Of a stretch of 30,179 bases of DNA, positions 20,984 to 29,165 are shown piece by piece. This DNA is from a virus: the IMG/VR virus record IMGVR_UViG_3300017971_002764, positions 1 through 30,179 of that record; one strand, 5' to 3'. The stretch's first letter is position 1, and every line of letters starts with the position of its first letter. The notes beneath the pieces were generated by a model that was given only the letters and a program-made list of their open reading frames with translations, was not told the origin of the DNA and made no database searches. The translations under genes and the position numbers were made by a program.

Positions 20984-23420
20984 TTTCCAGAAGGCCAAGA
21001 TTTTTAGCCCCGATTTACCATGGTGCCAAGATGAGCCGGAATTACTCGGCCCAAAGATAATGGAGTTTATATATAACCAGGAAGCCTACGTGAGACGTTG
21101 GGCCCAGCGTTGGTTTGAAAACTTCAATTTTATCTACGGCAATCAAAACGTCCGGTGGTCTAGAAGGTACGATTTCGCGGTAGACGTAGACTTCCTTAGG
21201 CGAGAATCCCCACTACAACAAAGAACCCAAACAAACTTAGCCAGAACAATCGCGGAAGCTTTAGCTTCTATGGTCTATGCTTCTGTCCCGCAGTGGGAAA
21301 CGGATTCGGCTGAATCATCTAGCCTTAAGGGAAAGCGCTTTTCTACTATTAGCCAAAAGCTCCTTGATGCCTATATGGAACGGTTGTTGATGGATGATGA
21401 GTTTGCTACTGCGGCGATGATGTATGTCACTTATGGTCAGTGTGCTGCAAAGGTAAAATGGAATCGCAAAGCTGGCCAGCTACTTGAAATACCTAAATTC
21501 GAGAAAGTTCGTGCTCCTGTTTATTCTACCTTTATGGGACAGAATGAGTTTTTAAATGGACTATTAGAAACGGCTGTCCAGGTTAGGGACTCTATGGGCC
21601 AACCTATATTCCAAGATAAATGGGAGCCTGTACTTGATGTTCAAGGAAGGCAAGTAATCAACAAAGTTCATGCGGGCGACGTTGATTTAGAGATGCTTAC
21701 GCCGTTTCAATATATGGTTGAGCCTGGTAGTCATGGGATGCACAGAACTAAATATATCGATGAAATTAGGCTTCTCGACTATGACGACTGGCTTAGCGAA
21801 TACGGAGAATTAGACGGACAAACAAAAGATTTTGACTCAGTAGGGCCTAACGAACAAGGCGGGCTTCTTTATGCTTTTGCTGTTCGCCATTTAATGCGTA
21901 TGCGCTTTGTTACCCCTCCTAATATGACGGATACTTTCCGCAGAATTGGTCAAACTCTCAAAGGAAATATATTTAAACACAAGGTTTTGGTTGTTGAACA
22001 TTGGGACAAACCAAACGATGAGAAATGGCCAAAAGGACGCCGCGTTATCGTAGCTAACGGCAAGTGTACTCATATCACTAAGCCGGAATTCTCCACTAAC
22101 AAGAAAGACGGATGGCACCCATACGTTGAGGCTCAATGGATGAAAGTGGCACCGTCTTCTATTGCTACGGGGCCAATGAATGACGTTATCCAAAAAAACA
22201 GGGAAGTTAATGTATCTGACTCCCTCACCTCGACTGCTCTTAGACGAAATTTGGGCTCAATGTTGCTTGTTAAAACTGGAGCCGGACTTGATCGTGGGAA
22301 AATCACAGGTGAGCCTGGTCAAATCCATGAAGTTAGTGATATTGACGGGGCAAGATGGGTACACGATGCAAATCCAATTCCCCCAGTTATCCAAGCCCTT
22401 CGAGATTCCTACAAACAAGATGTATACGAAGTTTCAGGAGCTATGGACGCACTCAGGGGAGACCGCAGCAAGGGAGTATCTTCGGGGTACGCTCTTAGAC
22501 AGCTTGAAGAACGTGAGCAAAAGCGCCTTACTCCAGCTAGAAGGCAATTCGAAAAATTCGCCGGTGGAATCGGAGAAAAAATCATAGCCTGCTTACAGCA
22601 AAACGTTTCGCAGCTAGACGACAACGTTATGGGCTATATGACTCGCAAAGCTTCAGGTGAATTTCAGCCACACGATATTGTGGCATTTTTGTCACACCCC
22701 ATCGATTTCGGGGTAGATATCAAAGTTAAGTCTGGGTCTATGGCTATGCGCTCTAAGGCAACCGAGCAAGCTACTTACCTAGATCTTGCCAAAGGCCCGG
22801 CACAACAGCGATTGCAGCAAGACGCTAAGGTTCTCGATGACTTCCTTAAATTCTTTGATGCCGATCACCTTAGAGATGCCTCTGCGGCTCACAGAGATCG
22901 ATCTAATCGTGAGAACGAAGTATTTATGGATATGGCAAGGCTTGGGCCTGATATGGAAGGTATCACGGCTCCAGTGGTCATTTTCGAGGACGACGACGAT
23001 ATCCATATCGCCGAGCACACGGATTTCATGATTAAGCATTCTGATGAGATTATGGGTAATGATACGCTTCTAAGGGCTGTTATCCTCCATTTAGAACAAC
23101 ACAGAATCCAGAAACAAGAAAAGATGGGTCAGATGATGCCAGGCACGCAATTAGCTCTTCCAGGCATGATGCAGGCCATGAAACCTCAACAGCCAGCAAT
23201 CCCGATGATTTACCAGTATAATCAACAAAAGCAGGCTCAGGAGCTTCAGAAGATGCAACAGGCCGAAAACGTGAAGTTTGACGCTATGCAGCAAGGGAAA
23301 AACCCACAAGCTCCCAAACCTCCCCAGCCTTCTGGGCAGCCTGGGCCGGGAGAGATTGACGCTAATGCACCAAGTCAAAACACGCCAATGGGCGCAACCC
23401 AGGGAGGGGCACCACAATGA
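20970..23420 (+). CDS. portal protein
   Basis: This is an 816-aa protein, in the size range of large P22-type portals. It has a helical N-terminus with aromatic residues (EAYVRRWAQRWFENFNFIYG), then QTNLARTIAEALASMVYASV, a common portal segment. The middle contains LEMLTPFQYMVEPGS, YVEAQWMKVAPSSIATGPMN and REVNVSDSLTSTALRRNLGS, matching the portal clip/wing pattern in which a P-x-S-I/P-x-G loop precedes a long helix. SGAMDALRGDRSKGVSSGYA followed by a long charged helix is the typical stem/crown transition. Residues ~719-816 form a Met/Gln/Pro-rich low-complexity tail. It would be the dodecameric DNA gate at the capsid vertex. GAGGAAG lies 8 bases before ATG 20970. It is unusual that it lies 11.5 kb after terminase. 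Confidence 0.8.
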   Translation: MPVSNFQKAKIFSPDLPWCQDEPELLGPKIMEFIYNQEAYVRRWAQRWFENFNFIYGNQNVRWSRRYDFAVDVDFLRRESPLQQRTQTNLARTIAEALASMVYASVPQWETDSAESSSLKGKRFSTISQKLLDAYMERLLMDDEFATAAMMYVTYGQCAAKVKWNRKAGQLLEIPKFEKVRAPVYSTFMGQNEFLNGLLETAVQVRDSMGQPIFQDKWEPVLDVQGRQVINKVHAGDVDLEMLTPFQYMVEPGSHGMHRTKYIDEIRLLDYDDWLSEYGELDGQTKDFDSVGPNEQGGLLYAFAVRHLMRMRFVTPPNMTDTFRRIGQTLKGNIFKHKVLVVEHWDKPNDEKWPKGRRVIVANGKCTHITKPEFSTNKKDGWHPYVEAQWMKVAPSSIATGPMNDVIQKNREVNVSDSLTSTALRRNLGSMLLVKTGAGLDRGKITGEPGQIHEVSDIDGARWVHDANPIPPVIQALRDSYKQDVYEVSGAMDALRGDRSKGVSSGYALRQLEEREQKRLTPARRQFEKFAGGIGEKIIACLQQNVSQLDDNVMGYMTRKASGEFQPHDIVAFLSHPIDFGVDIKVKSGSMAMRSKATEQATYLDLAKGPAQQRLQQDAKVLDDFLKFFDADHLRDASAAHRDRSNRENEVFMDMARLGPDMEGITAPVVIFEDDDDIHIAEHTDFMIKHSDEIMGNDTLLRAVILHLEQHRIQKQEKMGQMMPGTQLALPGMMQAMKPQQPAIPMIYQYNQQKQAQELQKMQQAENVKFDAMQQGKNPQAPKPPQPSGQPGPGEIDANAPSQNTPMGATQGGAPQ

Positions 23421-23746
23421 TGAGTAGAGAGCAACTTTTACAGATTTTTGGCAGCTTAGATACTGATTCTCTTATCGATATGCTTGCTGTCAAAGGCATT
23501 AATATCAACCGTGACCCCGAAATGGGTGAAGTGGGATATGAAGAGCCAGAATCTAAAATCGAATCCTGGAATGATGTTAGAATCAAGGGCGGAAAAGACT
23601 CTCGACCTGATTTGATTTCACGTCAGCCGGAAGTCGTAGATGTTCCCCCTCCTACTCGCAAAAGAGAACCTGAGTTTATGGAAGCCATGGAGGAAGAGAG
23701 CATGGACAGTCTAGACGACTACGCAATGGAGGGAGCTGGTTATTAA
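23417..23746 (+). CDS. small acidic hypothetical protein
   Basis: This is a 109-aa protein starting in an ATGA overlap with the portal stop. The N-terminal ~30 residues are helical (SREQLLQIFGSLDTDSLIDM); the rest is polar, Pro- and Glu-rich and probably disordered (EVVDVPPPTRKREPEFMEAM, EEESMDSLDDYAMEGAGY). No family recognised. Coupling to portal suggests a head-assembly accessory role. Confidence 0.5.
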   Translation: MMSREQLLQIFGSLDTDSLIDMLAVKGININRDPEMGEVGYEEPESKIESWNDVRIKGGKDSRPDLISRQPEVVDVPPPTRKREPEFMEAMEEESMDSLDDYAMEGAGY

Positions 23747-23765
23747 ACGCGGTATATTAGAACTC

Positions 23766-23963
23766 ATGCAAGAAGATAGGCTTGAAGCCCTTGAGCGACC
23801 TAAGCTCGAAGAGGTATTAGGTCGCGGCATGGATACTGATGTTGATACCTATATGCTTCAAGCGAAACGTAAAAAAGTCGGAAGACTTCTTAACCAATAT
23901 CTTAGAAAACAAAACCCAGAACTAGCGAAGCATTTCTCGTTTAAAAAGGGAGAAGGGGAATAA
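23766..23963 (+). CDS. small charged hypothetical protein
   Basis: This is a 65-aa protein from ATG 23766, basic to mixed charge and helical (ALERPKLEEVLGRGMDTDVD, AKRKKVGRLLNQYLRKQNPE). The ATG lacks a Shine-Dalgarno site. An unusual alternative is an ATT codon at 23742, which shares a base with the stop of the preceding gene and has GGAGGGAG 6 bases upstream; that would add MKRGILEL to the N-terminus. It ends one base before the next gene's start. No family recognised. Confidence 0.5.
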   Translation: MQEDRLEALERPKLEEVLGRGMDTDVDTYMLQAKRKKVGRLLNQYLRKQNPELAKHFSFKKGEGE

Positions 23964-23964
23964 A

Positions 23965-24426
23965 ATGGCGGATTCATGGTCTGGAATTAGTTTAACGGCT
24001 GGAGCCAGTACGGGCGATCTAAAGCAGCTTTTCCCGACTTGGTTTGGGACGGGTGATGCTACCAACAATACTGGCGATCTTAAACGTAAGGCAGTAGAGG
24101 GCACTCTCTTTTATGCTCAAGTCGAAACCGATAGTACTAATGGTGGGGTTATTGAAATATGGGATCTAAACGGCGAGGAAGCGGGCGCAAACATTAATAC
24201 TGCTGATGCAGTTACCAATGCGCAACTCGTAACGTTACAAGGCCGTGGTAGAGCCAAGCTTCTTTGGAGCCAGGATTTCACAGCTTCAGCCGGTGCGACT
24301 ACTGCTTCCGGCTTTAGTATTCCAGTTATGTTCGGATTAGCTGCGAGATTTGTCGGTGCCGCTGGTACTTGTAGCCTTAATATGAAAGTTAGTGGCTGCG
24401 CTAGAAAACAACCAATTTCGGGGTAA
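23965..24426 (+). CDS. beta-rich hypothetical virion protein
   Basis: This is a 153-aa protein rich in Gly, Ala, Thr and Asn. Beta strands alternate with small loops (EGTLFYAQVETDSTNGGVIE, WDLNGEEAGANINTADAV, AKLLWSQDFTASAGATTASG), and TGDLK occurs twice (residues ~16-20 and ~36-40). GGGAGAAGGGGA lies before ATG 23965. It opens the fibre-type block and is followed 5 bp later by a repeat protein, so a tail-fibre base or virion surface protein is likely. No family recognised. Confidence 0.5.
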   Translation: MADSWSGISLTAGASTGDLKQLFPTWFGTGDATNNTGDLKRKAVEGTLFYAQVETDSTNGGVIEIWDLNGEEAGANINTADAVTNAQLVTLQGRGRAKLLWSQDFTASAGATTASGFSIPVMFGLAARFVGAAGTCSLNMKVSGCARKQPISG

Positions 24427-24431
24427 ACTAA

Positions 24432-25808
24432 ATGGCTCTTACCGCATGGGCTAGTTTAACTTCAGCCCTTAAAAGAAGACTTCCACCTGTTGCTCTTTTT
24501 ATGAAGGGGATAGGTGTTGATGAATATTATCCGGTAGAGGTAAACACCACTACTGGTGCCATTCCCGTATCACTTGGCGGGGATGTTGATTTCGGAGCAA
24601 CAACTAACGCAACTCGTGTAGCTGCGGTTATTGGTAATACCACTGGCCAGGCTGATTTTGGTTCTGGGGCAGCGAGCGGTCAAACGCTTCGGACGATGCC
24701 CGCAACGGACGCAGTACATTTACTTAATACACGCCACGAAGCCGTAGGAACGCCATTATCTGTGAGGATAAGTGATGGATCGTCTACGTTTGGCGCTTTT
24801 GGTTACGGGGTTAATAGCGCTGCACTCCGTGTGGCTGCTTTACTCGGAAACGCTACTGGAGCTTTGGATTACGGTTCTGGCGCGGCTTCTGCCCAAACCC
24901 TAAGGGCAATATTAGCAACGGATCAACAGGCTATACCGATTACAGACGGTGGCGGTTCTATCACTGTTGATGGAATAGTTGTGGCTATGCAATCAGGCGC
25001 TTGGAATATAAATAATATCTCTGGAACCGTTTCTTTACCTACTGGAGCGGCAACAGAAGCAACCCTAGCCACTATCGATACTGACACTGGGAATATTGCT
25101 ACTAGCGTTGCCAGTATTGATACAAAAGCGGTGCAGCAAGCTTTAAACTTTGGCGTAGTTACTGGCGCTATTAGAACAGCTGCTTTACTCGGTAATGCTT
25201 CTGGTATTGCAGATTTTGGAAGCGGTGCGGTTAGTGCTCAGACCATTAGAACTACTCCTGCTAGTGACTCACCGCATTTACTTGCTACTCGCCACGAAAC
25301 AAACACTACTCCACTTGCTGTAAGGCTATCAACTGGTAGTGGGTGGACTGGAAATCAAACCATAACTGGCAATGTTCAATTCGGCCTATCTGGCGCAGGC
25401 ACTCATGATTGGCAAGGCACTATTGCAGCTGTCATGGGTTGGGACGGCACGCAGCATAGAGAGATCGCAACGGATAGTTCTGGCCGAGTTAAAACGACAG
25501 AAGTTGTCGGTCGCAATAAAGTGGAGTTAGTTCGAAATGATTACACGTCGGTTTCGGTCACTACTGCCGCATATACTCAACTTATTGCTTCGACTAGTAG
25601 CGATATTAATCGGCTTCACATTTTTGATAGCTCTGGCGAAACTCTCGTCTTGGCTACTGGGGCAGCCGCTTCCGAAGTAGACCAGTTTTATATTCCTCCT
25701 GGTGGTATCGAAATAGATCTAAATATTGCCTCTGGAACTCGTTTATCAATCAAAGCTATTAGCGCAGACGCTACAAGCGGCGAAATCAATATCACTGCCC
25801 TTAGTTAG
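24432..25808 (+). CDS. repeat-bearing fibre-type virion protein
   Basis: This is a 458-aa protein, Gly/Ala/Thr/Ser-rich and poor in charge. Three copies of one module occur: residues ~60-113, ~131-165 (shortened) and ~246-299. Each carries R-x-AA-x-x-GN-x-TG/SG followed by D-F/Y-GSGA-x-S-x-QT-x-R; copies one and three also end in HLL-x-TRHE and TPL-x-VR. Residues ~365-458 form a beta sandwich (INRLHIFDSSGETLVLATGA, QFYIPPGGIEIDLNIASGTR) of a kind common at the C-terminus of phage surface proteins. The fold suggests a beta-helical or trimeric stalk with a cap. GGGG lies 8 bases before ATG 24432. A tail fibre or head fibre is inferred; receptor binding is unproved. Confidence 0.6.
   Translation: MALTAWASLTSALKRRLPPVALFMKGIGVDEYYPVEVNTTTGAIPVSLGGDVDFGATTNATRVAAVIGNTTGQADFGSGAASGQTLRTMPATDAVHLLNTRHEAVGTPLSVRISDGSSTFGAFGYGVNSAALRVAALLGNATGALDYGSGAASAQTLRAILATDQQAIPITDGGGSITVDGIVVAMQSGAWNINNISGTVSLPTGAATEATLATIDTDTGNIATSVASIDTKAVQQALNFGVVTGAIRTAALLGNASGIADFGSGAVSAQTIRTTPASDSPHLLATRHETNTTPLAVRLSTGSGWTGNQTITGNVQFGLSGAGTHDWQGTIAAVMGWDGTQHREIATDSSGRVKTTEVVGRNKVELVRNDYTSVSVTTAAYTQLIASTSSDINRLHIFDSSGETLVLATGAAASEVDQFYIPPGGIEIDLNIASGTRLSIKAISADATSGEINITALS
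24609..25328 (+). repeat. three imperfect coding repeats
   Basis: The three module copies of the fibre-type protein lie at 24609-24770, 24822-24926 and 25167-25328. They are similar at protein level but well diverged in DNA, so the duplication is old. The middle copy lacks the HLLxTRHE to VR segment. Confidence 0.65.
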
Positions 25809-25831
25809 GGTATTTCCGTAAGGAATTGGTA

Positions 25832-27835
25832 ATGGCTAATCCGAGTATTATTTTTAAAGGCGTTCGGTCGTTTCTTTTAACGGCTAAAGGTCTTTTGCTT
25901 AAAGATGGTCACAAGATCGATAACGACGGCTATCGCACTTATATCCGAAACCAATACCCAGCAAATACGTCTGATACCGATGGTTGGGCAACTTATGCAG
26001 ATGCAGCCGGAACTGACCCTGTAGACGGTACTGGTGGTTCTCCAAACTCTACGCTGACGGCTTCTAGCTCAAATCCTCTTGCTTCTGATTATCATTTCAG
26101 ATTTACCAAAAACTCTGGAGCATCAAGACAAGGTGAGGGATTTAGTTATGATTTCACAATTCAAAACGCCGACAAAGCCAGAGTCATCGAAATCGAGCTT
26201 AATTACTCGGTTTCTGCCAATTTTGATTATGGCACGATGGGTGACACGAGCGACCCTAGTGATATTGTCTGGTGGATTTATGACGTTACTAATTCTAGCC
26301 TCATTCAGCCCTCAGCATCTCAGTGGATGGATGGTGGAGGCGTGCATAAACTCACTTTTCAGTCTGCCTCTGATAGTACTTCTTACCGTCTTATTGGACA
26401 TATTGGTGTTACTACGACCCTAGCTTGGACATTTGATTGGGATATCGAATACTGCGGAAGGCAGAGGAAGAATATTGGGTATTCTGCAAGCGATATCCAA
26501 GTTATTTCTGCGCCTACGATTAACGGCGATACTTCAGACCCAACAAAAGGAACTACTAGTGAAGATGAATTGCAGTGGAATTTAGATGGGCAATTCATGC
26601 ACATAAAATATGAATTTTCTCAGACTGGAGCTGGTGCAGCTGGTTCCGGAGGGTATTACTTAACTATTCCTGGTGGCTATTCTGGAGATGCCAATCATAT
26701 ATCGGCAACAACAATAACTAACAATCGAGGTTCGGCTGTCATTTATGACGGAACGACTTTGCATCCGGCTATGCTATCGCTTGATCCAGCGAATCCTACA
26801 AGACTCTATATCTACGCAACGGACACTAATAACACATGGGGCAGCGGTTTAGGTGCCTTATCTAACGCTACTGTTCGTATTTCCTTGGATGCTTGGATTC
26901 CGATAGCAGGCAGGTCATCCAACACCCTAGTTTCCAGCGATGCTGATACTCGTACTGTAGCTGCTAAAATTTATAAATCATCAGCAGCTAACCATACTAG
27001 TTCTGGTAGCCATCAAGACATAGCATTTGAAACAGCAGAAATTGATACTCATGCTAGTTTCGATAATGCTAATGATTATTGGGTATGTCCTGTTGCTGGT
27101 AAATATAGAATTTCCGTATCTGCTGGTTTAGGCTCTGCTGCTAGCGGTGTTATGGAAACAGCAATAAAGAAAAATGGAAGTATTATCGCATATGGGCCAT
27201 TAATTTTATTAAATGCTACATACGGAACTAGGTCAGTCGGTTCTACTGTAGTTGAATTAAACGTTGGCGATTATATAGGGGCATCGGCATTTCAAACAAG
27301 TGGTGGGAGTTTGGCATACGCCGCTTCTGCACTTGAAACATATATTGCCATCGAAAAGGTTTCAGGCCCGGCGCAGATTGCTGCGAGTGAGGTTGTCGCA
27401 GTCAGATATAATTCTAATGCTGGTCAGTCGATACCAAACAACTCGCCTACAACCCTTGTGCATGAAGATTTGGTATTTAACAGCCATGAGGGTTCTTACA
27501 ATATTTCTACCGGTGTTTTTACGGCCCCTATTGCAGGGCCATATCTAATTGGTTGTCATTTAAGGTTTGGCAACTCTATTTCATGGGCAACCACTGAGTT
27601 TGCTTATCTTCGGGCGAATAAGAATTCTGGAAGTGAGTATGCTTATCTTGGTTATAATACTCAATTTGATTCTTCTAACACTTATATGAGTGTTGGCGGC
27701 TTCACTATGATTTGGCTAAATGTCGGTGATACAGTTGAGATGGAAGCAGCTCATAACGAAGGCGGGTCTTTGGCTCTAGATGGTGACGCAAATTATAATT
27801 ATGTAACTTTCGCCCGCCTTGGCGGCGTAATGTAA
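25832..27835 (+). CDS. tail-fibre or receptor-binding protein with tandem C1q-like domains
   Basis: This is a 667-aa protein from ATG 25832 (AAGGA 7 bases upstream; the in-frame TTG at 25826 is less likely). Residues ~84-209 form a carbohydrate-binding-module-like jelly roll (RVIEIELNYSVSANFDYG, IVWWIYDVTNSSLIQPS). Residues ~255-357 are another beta domain. Residues ~374-510 and ~519-667 are two C1q/TNF-like domains, each with the core pattern of a strand, PVAGKYRI or FTAPIAGPYLIG, an I/L-x-x-NxxG segment, and L-NVGDY or LNVGDTV followed by GGSL and a last aromatic strand (TYIAIEKV, YVTFARLGG). C1q-like domains form trimers and bind ligands. It is the last fibre gene before lysis genes, the usual place of a receptor-binding protein. 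Confidence 0.7.
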   Translation: MANPSIIFKGVRSFLLTAKGLLLKDGHKIDNDGYRTYIRNQYPANTSDTDGWATYADAAGTDPVDGTGGSPNSTLTASSSNPLASDYHFRFTKNSGASRQGEGFSYDFTIQNADKARVIEIELNYSVSANFDYGTMGDTSDPSDIVWWIYDVTNSSLIQPSASQWMDGGGVHKLTFQSASDSTSYRLIGHIGVTTTLAWTFDWDIEYCGRQRKNIGYSASDIQVISAPTINGDTSDPTKGTTSEDELQWNLDGQFMHIKYEFSQTGAGAAGSGGYYLTIPGGYSGDANHISATTITNNRGSAVIYDGTTLHPAMLSLDPANPTRLYIYATDTNNTWGSGLGALSNATVRISLDAWIPIAGRSSNTLVSSDADTRTVAAKIYKSSAANHTSSGSHQDIAFETAEIDTHASFDNANDYWVCPVAGKYRISVSAGLGSAASGVMETAIKKNGSIIAYGPLILLNATYGTRSVGSTVVELNVGDYIGASAFQTSGGSLAYAASALETYIAIEKVSGPAQIAASEVVAVRYNSNAGQSIPNNSPTTLVHEDLVFNSHEGSYNISTGVFTAPIAGPYLIGCHLRFGNSISWATTEFAYLRANKNSGSEYAYLGYNTQFDSSNTYMSVGGFTMIWLNVGDTVEMEAAHNEGGSLALDGDANYNYVTFARLGGVM

Positions 27836-27867
27836 ACACTTGTAAAACCTTATAAAGGAGCTTAGTC

Positions 27868-28218
27868 ATGGTAGGAATTGAGAATTTAAAAATGGCTATT
27901 GTCGGAGCTGCGAAGGGCTCTAGCGCAATTTTTGAGATTATGGAAGACGGCTCGGTTGGGCTTAGTGACCTTGGTTCTTTGCCTGATATATTTACTGCTC
28001 TTAGACAACTCGCTGGGGTCGAATGGTCTGCAATAGATGATGAGCTAAAAGATATCGACGACGCGGAAAAAGATGAGTTAGCCGCTATATTCGAAGAGAA
28101 TTTCGATATAGAAGCGGATGATAGAGAGGCTTTAATAGAACAAGGATTTGCCTTAGTTCTAATGGCTGCTCAAGCTATCATGGCGTTTATGACAGTCGGA
28201 GCGCAGGTTAAAAAGTAA
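27868..28218 (+). CDS. small protein with hydrophobic C-terminus upstream of the lysin-like gene
   Basis: This is a 116-aa protein with AAAGGAG 8 bases before ATG 27868. The N-terminus is a mild amphipathic helix (IENLKMAIVGAAKGSSAIFE), the centre is very acidic (DDELKDIDDAEKDELAAIFE), and residues ~92-112 are hydrophobic (GFALVLMAAQAIMAFMTVGA) ending in KK. A single C-terminal hydrophobic helix beside an amidase-like gene recalls a holin or a lysis regulator, but the acidic core is not typical of holins, so this remains a suggestion. Confidence 0.55.
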   Translation: MVGIENLKMAIVGAAKGSSAIFEIMEDGSVGLSDLGSLPDIFTALRQLAGVEWSAIDDELKDIDDAEKDELAAIFEENFDIEADDREALIEQGFALVLMAAQAIMAFMTVGAQVKK

Positions 28219-28229
28219 CGCGAGGGTAT

Positions 28230-28898
28230 ATGAGAAAGATCAAACCAACCGGGGTACTCCTTATCCCGGCCTATGGCCATTCAGATGACAATGGTTTCTT
28301 TACGACGGGGCCGTCGCTTCCTAATCTTTGGGGAAGCACTATGGTTGATGAATATCTCACCGCATTACATGAAGAGCTTGAAGCAGCAAACGTTAGATCT
28401 TTCATCATGAAAACTAGAAGCAGACCAGGTATCAAAGAAAGCGATAGAGTCAATAAAATTGACATAGGCCAACTCACAATCGACTGCGCTATAGGTTGGT
28501 CTAAGGCTAAAAAATCCCCTTCTCAACACACCACAGTTTACTACGGAACTTCTCAATCAAAACGATTTGCCGATATTATGTTTGAATGCTTAGAGGAATG
28601 GTCAAAGATCATTATGGGCAATAAGTATGTCCAAGGTAAAGTAAAGAGAGTTAGAGATCCGCTGCTAGGTCGTGAGGATATCATTTCAGTAAGAATTGAA
28701 CCGTTTAATCTCAACGCTTCCAATATTGAAGATTTCTGGAAGTTTAGAGAAAAGATTGGAAGGTCTTTAGGCTCGTATGTCGCTGATTATCTGCATGAGA
28801 TAAACAAAGGTGCCTTTAGAACGATTTATAGCAACCGTGGGCGCATTAAGGCCCCGGATAAGGCCCAGGTATTAAATAGCGGCGTCGTAAACGTCTGA
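28230..28898 (+). CDS. divergent N-acetylmuramoyl-L-alanine amidase-like protein (putative endolysin)
   Basis: This is a 222-aa protein with GAGGG before ATG 28230. The order of segments matches the Amidase_3 fold: a first strand and histidine (VLLIPAYGHSDDNG, H17), a helix with acidic residues (MVDEYLTALHEELEAANVRS), an arginine strand (FIMKTRSRPG, R63), then HTTVYYGTSQSKRFADIMFE and finally RIEPFNLNASNIEDFWKFR (E157 at the place of the catalytic Glu) with a closing helix. That family cuts the bond between MurNAc and the peptide stem. The usual SxHxN zinc-ligand strand is not present: the matching place reads TIDCAIGWSK. So it may be inactive, use another ligand (H100), or be a different fold. 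Its stop overlaps the convergent SSB-like gene by 27 bp. Confidence 0.5.
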   Translation: MRKIKPTGVLLIPAYGHSDDNGFFTTGPSLPNLWGSTMVDEYLTALHEELEAANVRSFIMKTRSRPGIKESDRVNKIDIGQLTIDCAIGWSKAKKSPSQHTTVYYGTSQSKRFADIMFECLEEWSKIIMGNKYVQGKVKRVRDPLLGREDIISVRIEPFNLNASNIEDFWKFREKIGRSLGSYVADYLHEINKGAFRTIYSNRGRIKAPDKAQVLNSGVVNV

Positions 28899-29165
28899 GA
28901 GGAATATAACCTCATTCACTTCCATATGGTGTTTCTTGTTGTACTGTCCCAGGTCGCCGACTAGCGAGATGATCTGTCCCTCTTCCAACTGTTCCTCCCC
29001 CAATTCTGCGAGGCTTCCCCATAGCGTACACCATAGTAGGAGATGATTCCCGCTTCTCGGGTTGATCACTTCTATCCTCATCCCCAGCCGGTTCTTGCCG
29101 TTTCTCGTCTGGTTTATCTTGTCCTTGTATACGATCTTTCCCATTACGTGCAGCTTTGCGAACAC
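28872..29165 (-). CDS. SSB-like OB-fold protein
   Basis: This is a 97-aa protein from GTG 29165, chosen because GGAG lies 7 bases upstream and the residues after it (FAKLHVMGKIVYKDKINQTR) match the first OB strand of single-strand binding proteins. A TTG at 29195 is the alternative. NGKNRLGMRIEVIN, LLLWCTLWGSLAEL, EEGQIISLVGDLGQY and HHMEVNEVIFLSD follow in the order and spacing of the SSB pattern (K-NGK, strand, W-x-x-WG-LAE, KG-x-V-x-V-x-G). It lacks an acidic C-terminal tail. It would coat single-stranded DNA and fits the RecT gene upstream. Most of it lies inside the 142-aa frame at 28912-29340, and its 3' end overlaps the amidase-like gene by 27 bp tail to tail. Confidence 0.7.
   Translation of the reverse strand: MFAKLHVMGKIVYKDKINQTRNGKNRLGMRIEVINPRSGNHLLLWCTLWGSLAELGEEQLEEGQIISLVGDLGQYNKKHHMEVNEVIFLSDVYDAAI

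Noticed and set aside
25814-25825. TTCC/GGAA inverted repeat covering the ribosome site of the C1q fibre gene
   Set aside because: A 4-bp stem is too weak to claim regulation.
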